A stretch of DNA of 64,000 nt from an uncultured Pelagibacteraceae bacterium (GTDB lineage Bacteria > Pseudomonadota > Alphaproteobacteria > Pelagibacterales > Pelagibacteraceae), in assembly GCA_902578935.1 (NCBI GenBank), contig CACHEU010000003.1, positions 1 through 64,000 on the forward strand. The letters run 5' to 3'. Below, in pieces: positions 1-10,418 of the stretch (the first letter of the stretch is position 1; every line of letters starts with the position of its first letter). The notes under the pieces are model-generated. The model was not told where the DNA came from and ran no database searches. It saw only the letters and a list, made by a program, of their open reading frames with translations. The position numbers and the translations under genes are program-made.

Positions 1-304
1 GACCAGAGCTATAGCTGATCGCAACGGAAATCTTGCTAAAGAAGTCATACATGATGACTTTAAATTTTTAATGCATGCTTCAGGCAAAACACTTAGTAAG
101 CAAGACGTCATTAATTGGCTTAAATCTGGAGACGTGAGCGAGAAGAATGTCAGAGTTCTTTTTGAAAATAGCGAAGTTGGATTTAAACATGCCATCGTAA
201 CATTTAAAGACGGTAATACAGAAGCTGTTATGAGTTATTTTAAGTTCAAAGACGGAAAAGTAATTCGTCAAGAGACAGGCGCAACAAAAATACCAAAAAA
301 ATAA
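1..304 (+). CDS. NTF2/SnoaL-like protein, C-terminal part (cut by window edge)
   Basis: The reading frame is open to the left edge (codons from base 2), so this is a partial gene with about 100 residues visible; the first ATG at 71 is internal. The pattern of short beta strands ending in DGKVIRQETGATKI resembles the SnoaL/NTF2-like fold found in many small alphaproteobacterial proteins, where the closing DGKI-x-R-x-E-(T/S)-GAT segment is common. Such proteins are often of unknown substrate, so no function is assigned. Its stop TAA shares a base with the trmD ATG (TAATG), suggesting translational coupling. The family call is inference from pattern; the open frame is directly seen. Confidence 0.55.
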   Translation, partial: TRAIADRNGNLAKEVIHDDFKFLMHASGKTLSKQDVINWLKSGDVSEKNVRVLFENSEVGFKHAIVTFKDGNTEAVMSYFKFKDGKVIRQETGATKIPKK

Positions 305-999
305 TGTGGACAGCTCGAGTATTTACATTGTATCCAGAAATTTTTCCTGGCCCTTTAAACAAAGGGCTATACGGGAAAGCACTGGAAAAAAAAGTATGGA
401 ATTTAGAAATTATAAATATTCGAGACTCTGCAGGAGATAAGCATAAAACAGTAGATGATACCCCGTTTGGCGGCGGAAGCGGAATGCTTCTAAAGCCAGA
501 TGTTTTGGGAAAATCTCTAGACAGTAATATAAAAAAAGGCGAAAGAATTTTTTATCTTTCTCCAAAAGGAAAAAAATTTGATCAAAAAATTGCAAAAGAG
601 CTATCCAAAGAAGCAAATATTAATTTAATATGTGGGCATTTCGAAGGGATTGATGAGCGTATTTTAGATACAAGAAATATAGAGGAAATTAGCATTGGAG
701 ATTATATTTTATCCGGAGGTGAATCAGCTTCATTTGTAGTAATTGATGCAGTTCTAAGATTGTTGCCCGGTGTTCTAGGAAACGATATGTCAAAAAATGA
801 CGAAAGTTTTGAGGGTGGATTATTGGAATATCCACAATACACAAAACCTCAAATATGGGAAAAAAAAAGTGTTCCAGAAGTCTTATTATCTGGTGATCAT
901 GCCAAAATTAAGGACTGGCGTTTATCCCAATCAAAGGATATAACACGACGCCGAAGACCTGATTTGTGGAAAAAATATTTAGATAAAGATAAAAAATGA
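304..999 (+). CDS. trmD: tRNA (guanine-N1)-methyltransferase TrmD
   Basis: Methylates G37 next to the anticodon of tRNAs that read CNN-type codons (Leu, Pro, Arg), using SAM, which prevents +1 frameshifting. The 231-residue protein has the normal length. Visible hallmarks are [11 protein letters not shown] at residues 51-61, GHFEGIDER from 111 and [11 protein letters not shown] at 130-140, which form the deep trefoil knot that binds SAM, followed by the [14 protein letters not shown] stretch near 146-159. The start overlaps the previous stop by one base and the end overlaps rplS by four (ATGA). TrmD beside L19 is the classic bacterial arrangement; rpsP and rimM, its usual upstream partners, are not directly adjacent here. 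Confidence 0.97.
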   Translation: MWTARVFTLYPEIFPGPLNKGLYGKALEKKVWNLEIINIRDSAGDKHKTVDDTPFGGGSGMLLKPDVLGKSLDSNIKKGERIFYLSPKGKKFDQKIAKELSKEANINLICGHFEGIDERILDTRNIEEISIGDYILSGGESASFVVIDAVLRLLPGVLGNDMSKNDESFEGGLLEYPQYTKPQIWEKKSVPEVLLSGDHAKIKDWRLSQSKDITRRRRPDLWKKYLDKDKK

Positions 1000-1505
1000 A
1001 AAATATAGAAGAAATCAACAGAGCACATGTTCAGAGAATTACTTCGAAAAAGAAGATTCCTAAATTTTTTCCAGGAGATACCATTCGTGTAGGAGTTAGA
1101 ATTGTTGAAGGAAAAAGGGAAAGAATTCAAAATTTTGAAGGCATTTGTATTGCTAAAAAAAATAGAGATATTAATTCTTCGTTTACCGTGAGAAAGATTT
1201 CCTTCGGAGAAGGTGTTGAGAGAACTTTTGCTCTTTATAGTCCTGTGGTTGGTTCTATAAAAGTTGTTCGATCGGGAAAGGTAAAAAGAGCCAAACTATA
1301 TTATTTAAGGGATAGAAAAGGAAAATCAGCTAGAATTGCTGAAAAAATAAAAAAGAATATTGGAATAGATGTGGAAGTAAAAAATTCTACACCACCAGAA
1401 ATTATACAGGAAACAGTTTCTGAAAAAAAAGAAGAAATAAAGGCTGCTCCAGCTAAAAAAATTACGGAAAAAAAAGAAGTTAAAAAATCAGATAACTTAA
1501 AGTAA
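996..1505 (+). CDS. rplS: 50S ribosomal protein L19 with lysine-rich tail
   Basis: L19 sits at the 30S-50S interface. The core (about residues 1-117) is recognisable from [20 protein letters not shown], the [16 protein letters not shown] segment and [18 protein letters not shown]. The protein is 169 residues, against about 115-130 in most bacteria. The extra 50 residues form a low-complexity tail dominated by Lys, Glu and Ala. L21 in this window carries a similar tail. The ATG lies in the last codons of trmD (ATGA overlap), so the two are probably co-translated. The tail is in frame, with no sign of a frameshift. Confidence 0.96.
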   Translation: MKNIEEINRAHVQRITSKKKIPKFFPGDTIRVGVRIVEGKRERIQNFEGICIAKKNRDINSSFTVRKISFGEGVERTFALYSPVVGSIKVVRSGKVKRAKLYYLRDRKGKSARIAEKIKKNIGIDVEVKNSTPPEIIQETVSEKKEEIKAAPAKKITEKKEVKKSDNLK

Positions 1506-1512
1506 TTTTTTA

Positions 1513-2916
1513 ATGTCAAAAACCTTATACGATAAAATTTGGGAAGAACACCTTGTGCATCAACAAGAAGACGGGACCTCTTTGCTTTATGTTGATAGAC
1601 ACTTAGTTCATGAAGTTACTAGCCCCCAGGCTTTTGAAGGCTTAAGAATGAATAAAAGAAAAGTTAGAAAACCAAATTTAACTTTAGCGGTTGCCGACCA
1701 CAATGTGCCAACGACTGATCGATCTAAGGGAATTGAAGATCAAGAGTCTAAGATACAAGTTGATACTTTAAGAAAGAATTGTAAGGAATTTGGAGTTCCG
1801 CTATTTGATATGAATGATAAAAGACAGGGTATAGTTCACATTATAGGGCCCGAACAAGGGTTTACTCAACCTGGAACCCTTATAGTTTGTGGTGACAGCC
1901 ATACTGCTACTCATGGAGCTTTTGGTGCACTTGCTTTTGGCATTGGTACCTCTGAAGTAGAACATGTTTTGGCCACCCAAACTCTTATTCAAAAAAAATC
2001 TAAAAATTTTCTTTTAAAGGTTAACGGCAAACTTCCTATTGGAGTTACAGCAAAAGATGTAATATTAAAAATTATTGGTACCATTGGCACCGCTGGAGGA
2101 ACAGGTTTTGTTATAGAATTTTCAGGGGATGTTATTAAAAATTTAAGTATGGAAGAAAGAATGACAGTCTGCAACATGACCATAGAAGGTGGTGCAAGGG
2201 CTGGCTTGATCCAACCAGATGAAAAAACTTTTAAATATTTGGAAAATAAACCAATGTCTCCAAAAAAAGACAAATGGAACAAAGCTCTAGATTATTGGGG
2301 AAAATTAAAATCTGATGATAATTGTAAATTTGATAAAGAAGTTACAATTAATGGGAACGAAGTTATTCCACAAGTGACTTGGGGCACATCACCACAGGAT
2401 GTAGCTCCAGTAAATGGCTCAGTTCCGGATCCAAATAAAGAAAAAGATAAGGACAGACAAGCATCTATGCAAAGATCTTTAGAATACATGGGCTTAAAAG
2501 CTAATACAAAAATAACAGATATAAAAATTGATAAAGTTTTTATTGGTAGTTGTACTAATGGAAGAATACAAGACCTGAGAGAAGCAGCAAAACTTCTTAA
2601 AAATAAAAAAATTGCAAAACATGTAAATGCAATGGTTGTTCCTGGATCTGGATTGGTAAAAAATCAAGCTGAACAAGAAGGTTTGGACAAGATTTTTAAA
2701 AATTCAGGTTTTGAATGGAGAGAACCAGGTTGTTCAATGTGTCTTGGTATGAACGAAGATCAATTAAAACCCAAGGAAAGATGTGCATCAACTTCAAACA
2801 GAAATTTTGAAGGCAGACAGGGACGAGGAGGAAGAACACACCTTGTAAGTCCAGCTATGGCAGCTGCAGCCGCAATAGAAGGTCATTTATCTGATGTAAG
2901 AAAGTTTAATAATTAA
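1513..2916 (+). CDS. leuC: 3-isopropylmalate dehydratase, large subunit
   Basis: Aconitase-family enzyme that, with LeuD, isomerises 2-isopropylmalate to 3-isopropylmalate in leucine synthesis. At 467 residues it matches the family. Seen in the sequence: the DHNVPTTD motif near residue 63, [23 protein letters not shown] in the substrate-binding region, and the three [4Fe-4S] ligands, one in IGSCTNGR (about residue 347) and two in GCSMCLGMN (about 407 and 410). It ends with the typical [18 protein letters not shown] stretch. leuD follows after one base and leuB three bases later. leuA is not in the window. Confidence 0.97.
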   Translation: MSKTLYDKIWEEHLVHQQEDGTSLLYVDRHLVHEVTSPQAFEGLRMNKRKVRKPNLTLAVADHNVPTTDRSKGIEDQESKIQVDTLRKNCKEFGVPLFDMNDKRQGIVHIIGPEQGFTQPGTLIVCGDSHTATHGAFGALAFGIGTSEVEHVLATQTLIQKKSKNFLLKVNGKLPIGVTAKDVILKIIGTIGTAGGTGFVIEFSGDVIKNLSMEERMTVCNMTIEGGARAGLIQPDEKTFKYLENKPMSPKKDKWNKALDYWGKLKSDDNCKFDKEVTINGNEVIPQVTWGTSPQDVAPVNGSVPDPNKEKDKDRQASMQRSLEYMGLKANTKITDIKIDKVFIGSCTNGRIQDLREAAKLLKNKKIAKHVNAMVVPGSGLVKNQAEQEGLDKIFKNSGFEWREPGCSMCLGMNEDQLKPKERCASTSNRNFEGRQGRGGRTHLVSPAMAAAAAIEGHLSDVRKFNN

Positions 2917-2917
2917 T

Positions 2918-3514
2918 ATGGAAAAATTTATAAATATAAAAAGTATACCGGCATACTTTTCTTTAATGAATGTAGATACAGATAAAATTATTCCTAAACA
3001 ATTTTTAAAGACTATTAAAAGATCTGGTCTAGGACAAAGTTTGTTTTATGAAATGAGGTATGATGAAAAAGGCAATCCTATCAAAGGGTTTATTTTAGAT
3101 AATGATCCATATAAGAATTCTAAAATATTAATAACGGGAAAAAATTTTGGGTGCGGTTCTTCAAGGGAACACGCTCCATGGGCTTTACTTGATTTCGGAA
3201 TTAAAGTGATAGTGAGTGAAAGTTTTGCTGATATTTTTTACAATAATTGTTTTAAAAATGGTATTCTTCCAATTATTGCTGACGAAAATATTATAAAGGA
3301 ATTAGCCGAATATTCTACTAGGAAAGAAAATATTGAAATTAAACTTCAAGAACAAGAAATTATTTATGGAAATAAGTCATATAAATTTAAATTGGATTCT
3401 TTCAAAAAGAAATGTCTACTTGAGGGGCTAGATGATATTGCACTATCCCTTGAAAGAATAAAAAATATAGAAAATTTTGAAACAAAAATGAACAAAGACA
3501 AACCTTGGATTTAA
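2918..3514 (+). CDS. leuD: 3-isopropylmalate dehydratase, small subunit
   Basis: Swivel-domain partner of LeuC. The 198-residue length is usual. Recognisable features are the NVDTDKIIPKQFLK segment near residues 19-32 and the GKNFGCGSSREHAPWAL loop, which closes over the substrate at the active site, followed by a SFADIFYNNCFKNGILP stretch. Its start is separated by a single base from the leuC stop. The short spacing implies tight stoichiometric coupling of the two subunits. Confidence 0.97.
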   Translation: MEKFINIKSIPAYFSLMNVDTDKIIPKQFLKTIKRSGLGQSLFYEMRYDEKGNPIKGFILDNDPYKNSKILITGKNFGCGSSREHAPWALLDFGIKVIVSESFADIFYNNCFKNGILPIIADENIIKELAEYSTRKENIEIKLQEQEIIYGNKSYKFKLDSFKKKCLLEGLDDIALSLERIKNIENFETKMNKDKPWI

Positions 3515-3517
3515 ATA

Positions 3518-4621
3518 ATGGCTACAAATAAAAGAAAAATTTTATTATTACCGGGTGATGGGATAGGACCAGAAGTAGTAGGTGAAACCAAAAAAGTTAT
3601 TGATTGGTTCAATAAAAAAAAATCCATGGATTTTAAAATTGACCAAGATCTGATTGGTGGTGCTTCAATTGACAAGCATGGAAAGCCTATCACTGATGAG
3701 GTTTTTTATAAAGCACAAGATAGTGATGCAATAATATTTGGTGCTTGTGGAGGGCCAAAATATGACAATTTGGAATTTTCAAAAAAACCAGAGAGAGGTT
3801 TAATGAAGTTAAGAAAAGAACTAAAATTATTTGCTAATCTTAGACCAGCTATTTGTTTTAAAGAACTTGTAGACTCATCTTCTTTAAAGCCAGAACTAGT
3901 TTCTGGTTTGGACATACTAATAGTCAGAGAACTTACAGGTGGAATTTATTTTGGAGAACCAAGAGGTATAAAACCAATTGAAAATGGTGAACGAAAAGGA
4001 ATTAACACACATGTTTATACAACAAAGGAAATCAAAAGAATAGCCAAGGTCGCTTTTGAATTGGCAGCTAAGAGAAAAAACAAAGTTACATCTTGTGAAA
4101 AATCTAATGTGATGGAAGCAGGAATTCTTTGGAAAGAAGAAGTTCAAGCACTGAAGGACAAAGAGTATAAAAAAATAGAACTAAATCATATGTTTGCAGA
4201 TAATTGTGCTATGCAGCTTTTAAGAAATCCAAAACAGTTTGACGTTATACTTTCCGATAATTTATTTGGAGATATACTTTCTGATGAAGCAGCAATGTTG
4301 ACGGGTTCACTTGGGTTATTGCCCTCCGCTTCTTTAGGCGAAAAAGATAAAAATGGTAGAACAAGATCTTTGTACGAACCTGTGCATGGCTCCGCACCAG
4401 ATATTGCTGGAAAAAATATTTCTAATCCTATTGCAACTATATTGAGTTTTTCTATGGCTTTAAAATATTCTTTAGGTTTAGAAAAAGAGTCTGGCTTATT
4501 AAACAAAGCTGTTGAAAAAACCTTGGAGGATGGTCTAAGAACTCCAGATATAATGTCAAAAGGAAAGAAAAAGGTATCAACCTCGGATATGGGTGATGCA
4601 ATTATATCAAATTTAAATTAA
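3518..4621 (+). CDS. leuB: 3-isopropylmalate dehydrogenase
   Basis: NAD-dependent oxidative decarboxylation of 3-isopropylmalate to 2-ketoisocaproate, the third step of leucine synthesis. The protein is 367 residues. Diagnostic segments are the N-terminal [12 protein letters not shown], the [14 protein letters not shown] loop, and the metal and cofactor region [17 protein letters not shown] followed by [12 protein letters not shown] and [13 protein letters not shown]. It is third in leuCDB, with asd 12 bases downstream, which couples leucine synthesis to the aspartate family. Confidence 0.97.
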   Translation: MATNKRKILLLPGDGIGPEVVGETKKVIDWFNKKKSMDFKIDQDLIGGASIDKHGKPITDEVFYKAQDSDAIIFGACGGPKYDNLEFSKKPERGLMKLRKELKLFANLRPAICFKELVDSSSLKPELVSGLDILIVRELTGGIYFGEPRGIKPIENGERKGINTHVYTTKEIKRIAKVAFELAAKRKNKVTSCEKSNVMEAGILWKEEVQALKDKEYKKIELNHMFADNCAMQLLRNPKQFDVILSDNLFGDILSDEAAMLTGSLGLLPSASLGEKDKNGRTRSLYEPVHGSAPDIAGKNISNPIATILSFSMALKYSLGLEKESGLLNKAVEKTLEDGLRTPDIMSKGKKKVSTSDMGDAIISNLN

Positions 4622-4633
4622 AATAATCTCAAA

Positions 4634-5641
4634 ATGAATTTAGCTATAATTGGTGCCACCGGCAACGTCGGACGAAAAACTATTGAAATTTTAGAAAAAT
4701 CAAAAATTAAAATTTCAAAACTATTTCTAGTCGCTTCTGAAAAAAGTGAAGGAAAAAAAATTAAATTTAAAAACAATGAGATAAAAATTCAAAGTTTAGA
4801 GAAATATGATTTTTCTAGTGCGGAAATTACTTTTTTTGCCGCTGGTAGTAAAATAGCTGAAAAATGGGTTCCTGAAGCAAGCAAAAAAACAATTATAATA
4901 GATAATTCGAAATTTTTTAGAATGGACAAAGATGTTCCTTTGGTAGTTCCTGAGGTAAATCCAGAACAATTAGCTATGTATAAAAAGAAAAATATAATTG
5001 CCAACGCTAACTGCTCAACGATTCAAATGGTTCTTGTTCTAAAACCGCTTCATGACCATTTTAATATTAAAAGAGTTGTAGTTTCAACTTATCAATCTGT
5101 TTCTGGTGGAGGTAAAGCACCTATGGATGAATTAATTAGCCAGTCAAAAGATTATTTATCAGGAAAAAAAATTGAATCTAAAAATTTTACAAAACAAATT
5201 GCTTTTAATTTAATACCTCACATAGATGAATTTGTAGATGAAGGTTACACAAAAGAAGAATGGAAAATGGAAAATGAGACCAAAAAAATTCTTGATCCAA
5301 AAATAAAAATGACAGCAACCTGCGTCAGAGTTCCTGTGATGGTATCCCATTCTGAGTCAATTAATGTTGAGTTTGAAAAAAATTTTGATATTGAAAAGGT
5401 GAAAGAAATCTTAAGTTCCGCAGCGGGCTGTAAAGTTGTAGACGAAAGAAAAAATGGTGGATACATCACTCCCGTAGAGGCAGAAAACAACTATTTGACT
5501 TTTGTATCCAGAATTCGAAAAGATAATTCTAATGACAAAGCTTTAAACATGTGGGTTGTCTCTGACAATTTACTTAAAGGAGCCGCATTAAATACTGTTC
5601 AAATTGCTGAGAGATTAATAAAGGATTATCATGGAAAATAA
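4634..5641 (+). CDS. asd: Aspartate-semialdehyde dehydrogenase
   Basis: Reduces aspartyl phosphate to aspartate semialdehyde with NADPH, the branch point to Lys/DAP, Thr and Met. The 335-residue protein opens with the Rossmann motif IGATGNVGR. The catalytic Cys is C127 in NANCSTIQ, and the YQSVSGGGKAPMDEL segment follows. It precedes sdhC with an 11-base overlap, so it probably shares a transcript with leuCDB and perhaps with the sdh genes. lysA and metX, which use its product, lie elsewhere in this window. Confidence 0.96.
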   Translation: MNLAIIGATGNVGRKTIEILEKSKIKISKLFLVASEKSEGKKIKFKNNEIKIQSLEKYDFSSAEITFFAAGSKIAEKWVPEASKKTIIIDNSKFFRMDKDVPLVVPEVNPEQLAMYKKKNIIANANCSTIQMVLVLKPLHDHFNIKRVVVSTYQSVSGGGKAPMDELISQSKDYLSGKKIESKNFTKQIAFNLIPHIDEFVDEGYTKEEWKMENETKKILDPKIKMTATCVRVPVMVSHSESINVEFEKNFDIEKVKEILSSAAGCKVVDERKNGGYITPVEAENNYLTFVSRIRKDNSNDKALNMWVVSDNLLKGAALNTVQIAERLIKDYHGK

Positions 5642-6017
5642 AAATAATCCTTTATCACCTCATCTTCAAATTTATAGCTGGAATGTATCTTCTTTATTAT
5701 CAATCACTCATAGAATTGTGGGTGTTATAAATACTGTTGCCATTATTTTTATATGTTTATGGTTAGTATTAATATCTCTTGGTGAATCAAATTATGAATT
5801 TATTCAAATATTTTTGCAGTCATTTTTTGGCAAGTTTTTCATAGTATTTTTATCTTGGTCATTTAGTTTTCATATATTAAATGAAATTAGACACTTGGCT
5901 TGGGACATGGGTTACGGATTTGATCTAAAAATTTCTCAGACAACTGGAATTATAACTATATTTGGTTCATTGATTTTTGCAGTTTTGATTTACTTATTTG
6001 GAAGGAATATAATTTAG
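5631..6017 (+). CDS. sdhC: Succinate dehydrogenase cytochrome b556 subunit
   Basis: Membrane anchor of complex II. The 128-residue protein has three predicted hydrophobic segments (about 30-50, 62-82, 105-125). The quinone-site residues S24 and R28 are present in SITHRIVG, and the expected heme b ligand H81 is in FHILNEIRHLAWD, with H88 and D92 at the spacing seen in E. coli SdhC. The Gly usual before IRH is Glu here. The start overlaps the end of asd by 11 bases. It is first in the order C-D-A-B. Confidence 0.92.
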   Translation: MENKNNPLSPHLQIYSWNVSSLLSITHRIVGVINTVAIIFICLWLVLISLGESNYEFIQIFLQSFFGKFFIVFLSWSFSFHILNEIRHLAWDMGYGFDLKISQTTGIITIFGSLIFAVLIYLFGRNII

Positions 6018-6018
6018 T

Positions 6019-6342
6019 ATGCACGGTTCTGCTAGAAAATGGTTAACAATAAAAATTGCATCCGGAATATTAATTCCTTTAATGTTTTGGTTTATAATAA
6101 ATTTTGTATCAATTTTTGACAGTAATCATTCGCAATTAATAGAGTTTTTTTCGCCAACACATACAAAAGTTTTATTTTCTTTATTTTTAATAGCAGCTTT
6201 TACTTTCTTTTTATTAACAATAAGCGAGATTTTTGAGGATTATATTAGCAAGGAAAAATTAAAAGGTGTGGCAAATAAACTAACTTTTTTCTTTGGTATA
6301 GCAATTCCTTTATTTACAATTATATATTTAATTAGAATTTAG
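6019..6342 (+). CDS. sdhD: Succinate dehydrogenase membrane anchor SdhD, heme-ligand His absent
   Basis: A 107-residue hydrophobic protein with three likely membrane helices, placed one base after sdhC and five bases before sdhA, so the SdhD assignment rests mainly on context plus the EDY motif (D74-Y75) that forms part of the quinone pocket. In E. coli the second heme b ligand is a His eleven residues before this Asp; here that position is F63 ([14 protein letters not shown]). The only other histidines (H2, H37, H48) are outside that helix. See findings. Sequence similarity to the family is otherwise low, as is normal for SdhD. Confidence 0.85.
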   Translation: MHGSARKWLTIKIASGILIPLMFWFIINFVSIFDSNHSQLIEFFSPTHTKVLFSLFLIAAFTFFLLTISEIFEDYISKEKLKGVANKLTFFFGIAIPLFTIIYLIRI

Positions 6343-6347
6343 TTAGA

Positions 6348-8123
6348 ATGAGTGCTTATAAAATAATAGATCACGAATATGACGTTGTTGTACTTGGGGC
6401 AGGAGGATCAGGGTTGAGAGCCGCCGTTGGACTCTCTGAAGCTGGTCTCAAAACCGCTTGTATCTCAAAAGTATTTCCTACTAGAAGTCATACTTCTGCT
6501 GCTCAAGGTGGAATTTCTGCAGCACTAGGAAACATGGGAGAAGATGACTGGAGATGGCATATGTACGATACCGTTAAAGGTTCAGATTGGCTTGGTGATC
6601 AAGATGCCATTGAGTATTTATGCAAAGAGGCACCGAAGGCAGTAATAGAATTAGAAAGATATGGGGTTCCGTTTAGCAGAACAAAAGACGGAAAAATTTA
6701 TCAAAGGGCTTTTGGTGGAATGACCAAAGACTATGGAAATGATACTGTGCAAAGAACTTGTGCGGCGGCAGACAGAACTGGTCACGCAATACTTCACACA
6801 TTGTATGGACAGGCTTTAAAACATAATACTGAATTTTTTATAGAATACTTTGCATTAGACCTGCTGATGAAAAATGGAGAATGCAAAGGTTTAATAGCCT
6901 GGAATTTAAATGATGGTACAATTCATAGGTTTAGATCTCACATAACCATATTAGCTACCGGTGGCTATGGTAAGATTTATTATACAGCAACTTCTGCTCA
7001 TACGTGTACCGGAGATGGCAACGGAATGGTTTTGCGAGCAGGGCTACCACTTCAAGACATGGAATTTGTTCAGTTTCATCCCACAGGAATTTATGGAGTT
7101 GGTACTTTAATATCTGAAGGAGTTCGAGGAGAGGGTGGTTTTCTTCTAAATTCTAAAGGCGAAAGGTTTATGGAAAGATATGCTCCTAAAGCTAAAGATT
7201 TAGCATCAAGGGATGTTGTTAGCAGATCAATTGCTATTGAAATCAACGAGGGTCGGGGTATAGGAAAAAATAAAGATCACGTAAATCTACATTTGGATCA
7301 TATTGATCCCAAAATTATAGAAAAAAGATTACCAGGTATTGCCGAGTCAGCAAAAACTTTTTGTGAAGTTGATGTTACAAAGGATCCAATCCCAGTGGTT
7401 CCCACTGTTCATTATAATATGGGTGGAATTCCAACAAATTATAAAGCAGAAGTATTAACTTCGAATGGAAAAGACACTACCGTTCCAGGTCTCATGGCTA
7501 TCGGCGAAGCAGCATGTGTTTCTGTTCATGGTGCAAATAGATTAGGATCAAATTCTTTAATTGATCTAGTAGTATTTGGCAAATCTGCAGCAAGTAGAGC
7601 TGCTGAAATTGTGAAGCCAGGATCAAATCATGAGGAACTTCCTCAAAGTGAAACTGATAAGTGTTTAGATCGTTTTGATAAATTACGTAATTCAAATGGT
7701 TCTACAAAAACATCTGAATTAAGATTATCAATGCAAAAAACTATGCAGTCGAAATGCTCAGTTTTTAGAACAGAAAAAACTTTAAAAGAAGGAATGAGCG
7801 ATATCAGAAAACCATTTGAAGGAATGAAAGATATTTCGGTTGCAGATAAATCATTATTATTCAATACTGATCTTGTTGAAACATTGGAGTTTGATAATCT
7901 TATAAGACAAGCAATGACAACAATAGATTCGGCTTACCATAGAAAAGAAAGTCGAGGTGCTCATGCTAGAGAAGATTTTAAAAAGAGAGATGATAAAAAT
8001 TATATGACACATACATTGGCTTGGCAAAAAGGAAATGATGTTAAAGTTGCTTACAGACCAGTTCATGCTAAGACTTTAACAAATGATGTTCAGTATTTTC
8101 CACCTAAGGAAAGAGTGTATTGA
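6348..8123 (+). CDS. sdhA: Succinate dehydrogenase flavoprotein subunit
   Basis: Oxidises succinate to fumarate and carries covalent FAD. The 591-residue protein shows the dinucleotide motif GAGGSG near residue 17 and the FAD-linking His in [10 protein letters not shown] (H48). Substrate-binding and catalytic segments include [26 protein letters not shown] and [10 protein letters not shown]. The C-terminal [14 protein letters not shown] stretch is characteristic. Its stop overlaps the sdhB start by four bases. Together with mdh, sucCD and sucAB this window covers the TCA cycle from 2-oxoglutarate to oxaloacetate except for fumarase. Confidence 0.98.
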   Translation: MSAYKIIDHEYDVVVLGAGGSGLRAAVGLSEAGLKTACISKVFPTRSHTSAAQGGISAALGNMGEDDWRWHMYDTVKGSDWLGDQDAIEYLCKEAPKAVIELERYGVPFSRTKDGKIYQRAFGGMTKDYGNDTVQRTCAAADRTGHAILHTLYGQALKHNTEFFIEYFALDLLMKNGECKGLIAWNLNDGTIHRFRSHITILATGGYGKIYYTATSAHTCTGDGNGMVLRAGLPLQDMEFVQFHPTGIYGVGTLISEGVRGEGGFLLNSKGERFMERYAPKAKDLASRDVVSRSIAIEINEGRGIGKNKDHVNLHLDHIDPKIIEKRLPGIAESAKTFCEVDVTKDPIPVVPTVHYNMGGIPTNYKAEVLTSNGKDTTVPGLMAIGEAACVSVHGANRLGSNSLIDLVVFGKSAASRAAEIVKPGSNHEELPQSETDKCLDRFDKLRNSNGSTKTSELRLSMQKTMQSKCSVFRTEKTLKEGMSDIRKPFEGMKDISVADKSLLFNTDLVETLEFDNLIRQAMTTIDSAYHRKESRGAHAREDFKKRDDKNYMTHTLAWQKGNDVKVAYRPVHAKTLTNDVQYFPPKERVY

Positions 8124-8899
8124 TGGTACAATTTAGCTTGCCTCAAAATTCAAAAATTTTAAAAGGAAAATATTATAAGGATAAGTCTGGATCAAATAAT
8201 TTAAAAAAAGTTAATGTGTACAGATGGGATCCTTCAACTAAGGAAAATCCTAGAATTGATACATTCGAAGTCAATATGAACGAGTGTGGACCTAAAGTAT
8301 TAGATATACTCTTTAAAATTAAGAACGAAATAGACCCTTCTCTTACTTTTAGAAGATCTTGTGCTCATGGGGTGTGTGGTTCTTGCGCAATGAATGTAGA
8401 TGGCGTAAACACTTTATCTTGCACCAAGTCCCATTCAGATATTAAAGGCGATCTAAATATTTATCCTTTGCCACATCTAAAAGTTGTCAAAGATTTGGTC
8501 GGAGATTTAACTACTCTTTACAAACAGTACGAATCAGTTGAACCATGGTTAAAGACCAATGTTGGACAAAAAACAACTGAAGAAATAAAACAATCTCAAG
8601 AAGATAGAGCAAAACTAGATGGATATTATGAATGTATTTTATGTGCTTGTTGCTCAACAGCATGCCCTAGCTATTGGTGGAATGGTGACAAATATTTAGG
8701 ACCTGCAGTTTTATTGCAAGCTTATAGATGGATAAATGATAGTAGAGATGAAGATAAAAAAGAAAGACTAAAAAAAGTTGCCGATGAGTTAAAATTATAT
8801 AGATGCCATACAATCATGAACTGTACAAATTCATGTCCTAAAGGTTTAAATCCAGCCAAAGCTATCGGTTCAATTAAAAAAATGCTTGCAACGAGCTAA
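8120..8899 (+). CDS. sdhB: Succinate dehydrogenase iron-sulfur subunit
   Basis: Passes electrons from FAD to quinone through three Fe-S centres. All cysteines are visible: the [2Fe-2S] set in [18 protein letters not shown] plus a later Cys in LSCTKSH, the [4Fe-4S] set starting [13 protein letters not shown], and the [3Fe-4S] set [17 protein letters not shown]. Length (259) is normal. The start overlaps sdhA (ATGA-like overlap). ATG is followed by another Met-less stretch MMVQFSLP, so the second ATG at 8123 is an equally possible start. Confidence 0.97.
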   Translation: MMVQFSLPQNSKILKGKYYKDKSGSNNLKKVNVYRWDPSTKENPRIDTFEVNMNECGPKVLDILFKIKNEIDPSLTFRRSCAHGVCGSCAMNVDGVNTLSCTKSHSDIKGDLNIYPLPHLKVVKDLVGDLTTLYKQYESVEPWLKTNVGQKTTEEIKQSQEDRAKLDGYYECILCACCSTACPSYWWNGDKYLGPAVLLQAYRWINDSRDEDKKERLKKVADELKLYRCHTIMNCTNSCPKGLNPAKAIGSIKKMLATS

Positions 8900-8922
8900 A
8901 AGCTTAATTAATCATTGTTGCA

Positions 8923-10416
8923 ATGAACTTAATTCAACATTTTGTTGACGGCAAAGTATTTAAAGGAACTTCAAAAAGAACGGGAAAAGTATTTGATCCG
9001 TCTACAGGTGAGCAGAGCTCAGAAGTCAGTTTTGCAACAACAAACGATGTTAACGAAGCTGTTTCTGTTGCAAAAAAAGCATTTATAGATTGGTCTCAAA
9101 AAACGCCTCTATTTAGAGCAAGAGTGCTATTTAAATTTAAAGAATTAATAGAAAAAAATTCAGACAAATTAACAAAAATTATAGTTTCAGAACATGGGAA
9201 AGTTTATGGAGATGCACAAGGTTCTTTGACACGGGGCTTAGAAGTAGTTGAATTTGCCTGCGGTATTCCTCAGTTGTTAAAAGGAGAATTCACCGAGAAC
9301 GTAGGTACAAATGTTGATAGTTGGTCGATGAGGCAACCACTGGGTGTTTGTGCTGGCATTACACCCTTCAACTTTCCAGCAATGGTACCTATGTGGATGT
9401 TTCCAATCGCCATAGCTTGTGGCAACACTTTTGTTTTGAAACCATCCGAAAAGGATCCGAGTTGTTCGATGAAATTGGCAGAATTATTTCTAGAAGCAGG
9501 TTTGCCACCAGGAGTATTTAATGTTGTTAATGGAGACAAAGAAGCCGTTGATGCTATCATAAACAACAAGGATATCGCAGCAGTAAGCTTTGTGGGATCA
9601 ACTCCTATTGCAAAATATATTTATGAAAATTGTGCAAAAAATGAAAAACGGGTTCAAGCTTTAGGTGGAGCGAAAAATCATTGTGTTGTAATGCCTGATT
9701 GTGATTTAGATCAAGCAGTTAACGGCCTAATGGGAGCAGCCTATGGCTCTGCAGGAGAAAGATGTATGGCACAATCGGTTGTAGTTGCTGTAGGAAAAAT
9801 AGCAGATCCTTTAGTAAAAAATTTAGCTAAGAAGGTCGAGTCTTTAAAAATTGGACCAGGTTTAGATAAAAAATCTGAAATGGGGCCATTAGTAACAAAA
9901 CAACATTTAGAAAAAGTGAAGGGATATGTGGATATTGGAGTTAAGGAAGGAGCAAAACTAATTGTGGATGGAAGAAATTTAAAATTAAAAGGAAACAAAA
10001 AAGGTTTTTATATGGGAGGGTGCTTATTCGATCATGTGAAAAAAAATATGAGAATTTATAAAGAAGAAATATTCGGCCCTGTTCTTTCAGTAGTTAGAGC
10101 AAAAGATTATGAGGAGGCTTTAAGACTAGTTAATGACCATGAGTTTGGTAATGGTGTTAGCATTTTTACTCGGGATGGTGACACAGGAAGATCGTTTGCT
10201 AGTAATGTAAAAATTGGCATGGTTGGTATAAACATTCCCATTCCTGTTCCGGTAGCTTTTCATAGTTTTGGTGGTTGGAAAAGATCTCTATTTGGCGACC
10301 AACATATGCATGGTCCTGAAGGAGTTAGATTCTATACCAAATTAAAAACAATAACTTCCAGATGGCCATCGGGAATAAAATCTGATCCAGAATTTATAAT
10401 GCCAACTATGAAATAA
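8923..10416 (+). CDS. mmsA: Methylmalonate-semialdehyde dehydrogenase (CoA-acylating)
   Basis: Aldehyde dehydrogenase superfamily member of 497 residues, the typical MmsA length. It converts (methyl)malonate semialdehyde to propionyl-CoA or acetyl-CoA during valine, inositol or beta-alanine breakdown. Specific features: ITPFNFPAMVPMWMFPIA near the cofactor site, the catalytic Cys in GSAGERCMAQSV, and NIPIPVPVAFHSFGGWKRS near the C-terminus. CoA-dependent MmsA proteins lack the usual general-base Glu; here ALGGAKNHCVVMPD replaces the ELGGK motif of hydrolytic relatives, consistent with that group. It lies between sdhB and mdh. Confidence 0.93.
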   Translation: MNLIQHFVDGKVFKGTSKRTGKVFDPSTGEQSSEVSFATTNDVNEAVSVAKKAFIDWSQKTPLFRARVLFKFKELIEKNSDKLTKIIVSEHGKVYGDAQGSLTRGLEVVEFACGIPQLLKGEFTENVGTNVDSWSMRQPLGVCAGITPFNFPAMVPMWMFPIAIACGNTFVLKPSEKDPSCSMKLAELFLEAGLPPGVFNVVNGDKEAVDAIINNKDIAAVSFVGSTPIAKYIYENCAKNEKRVQALGGAKNHCVVMPDCDLDQAVNGLMGAAYGSAGERCMAQSVVVAVGKIADPLVKNLAKKVESLKIGPGLDKKSEMGPLVTKQHLEKVKGYVDIGVKEGAKLIVDGRNLKLKGNKKGFYMGGCLFDHVKKNMRIYKEEIFGPVLSVVRAKDYEEALRLVNDHEFGNGVSIFTRDGDTGRSFASNVKIGMVGINIPIPVPVAFHSFGGWKRSLFGDQHMHGPEGVRFYTKLKTITSRWPSGIKSDPEFIMPTMK

Positions 10417-10418
10417 TT

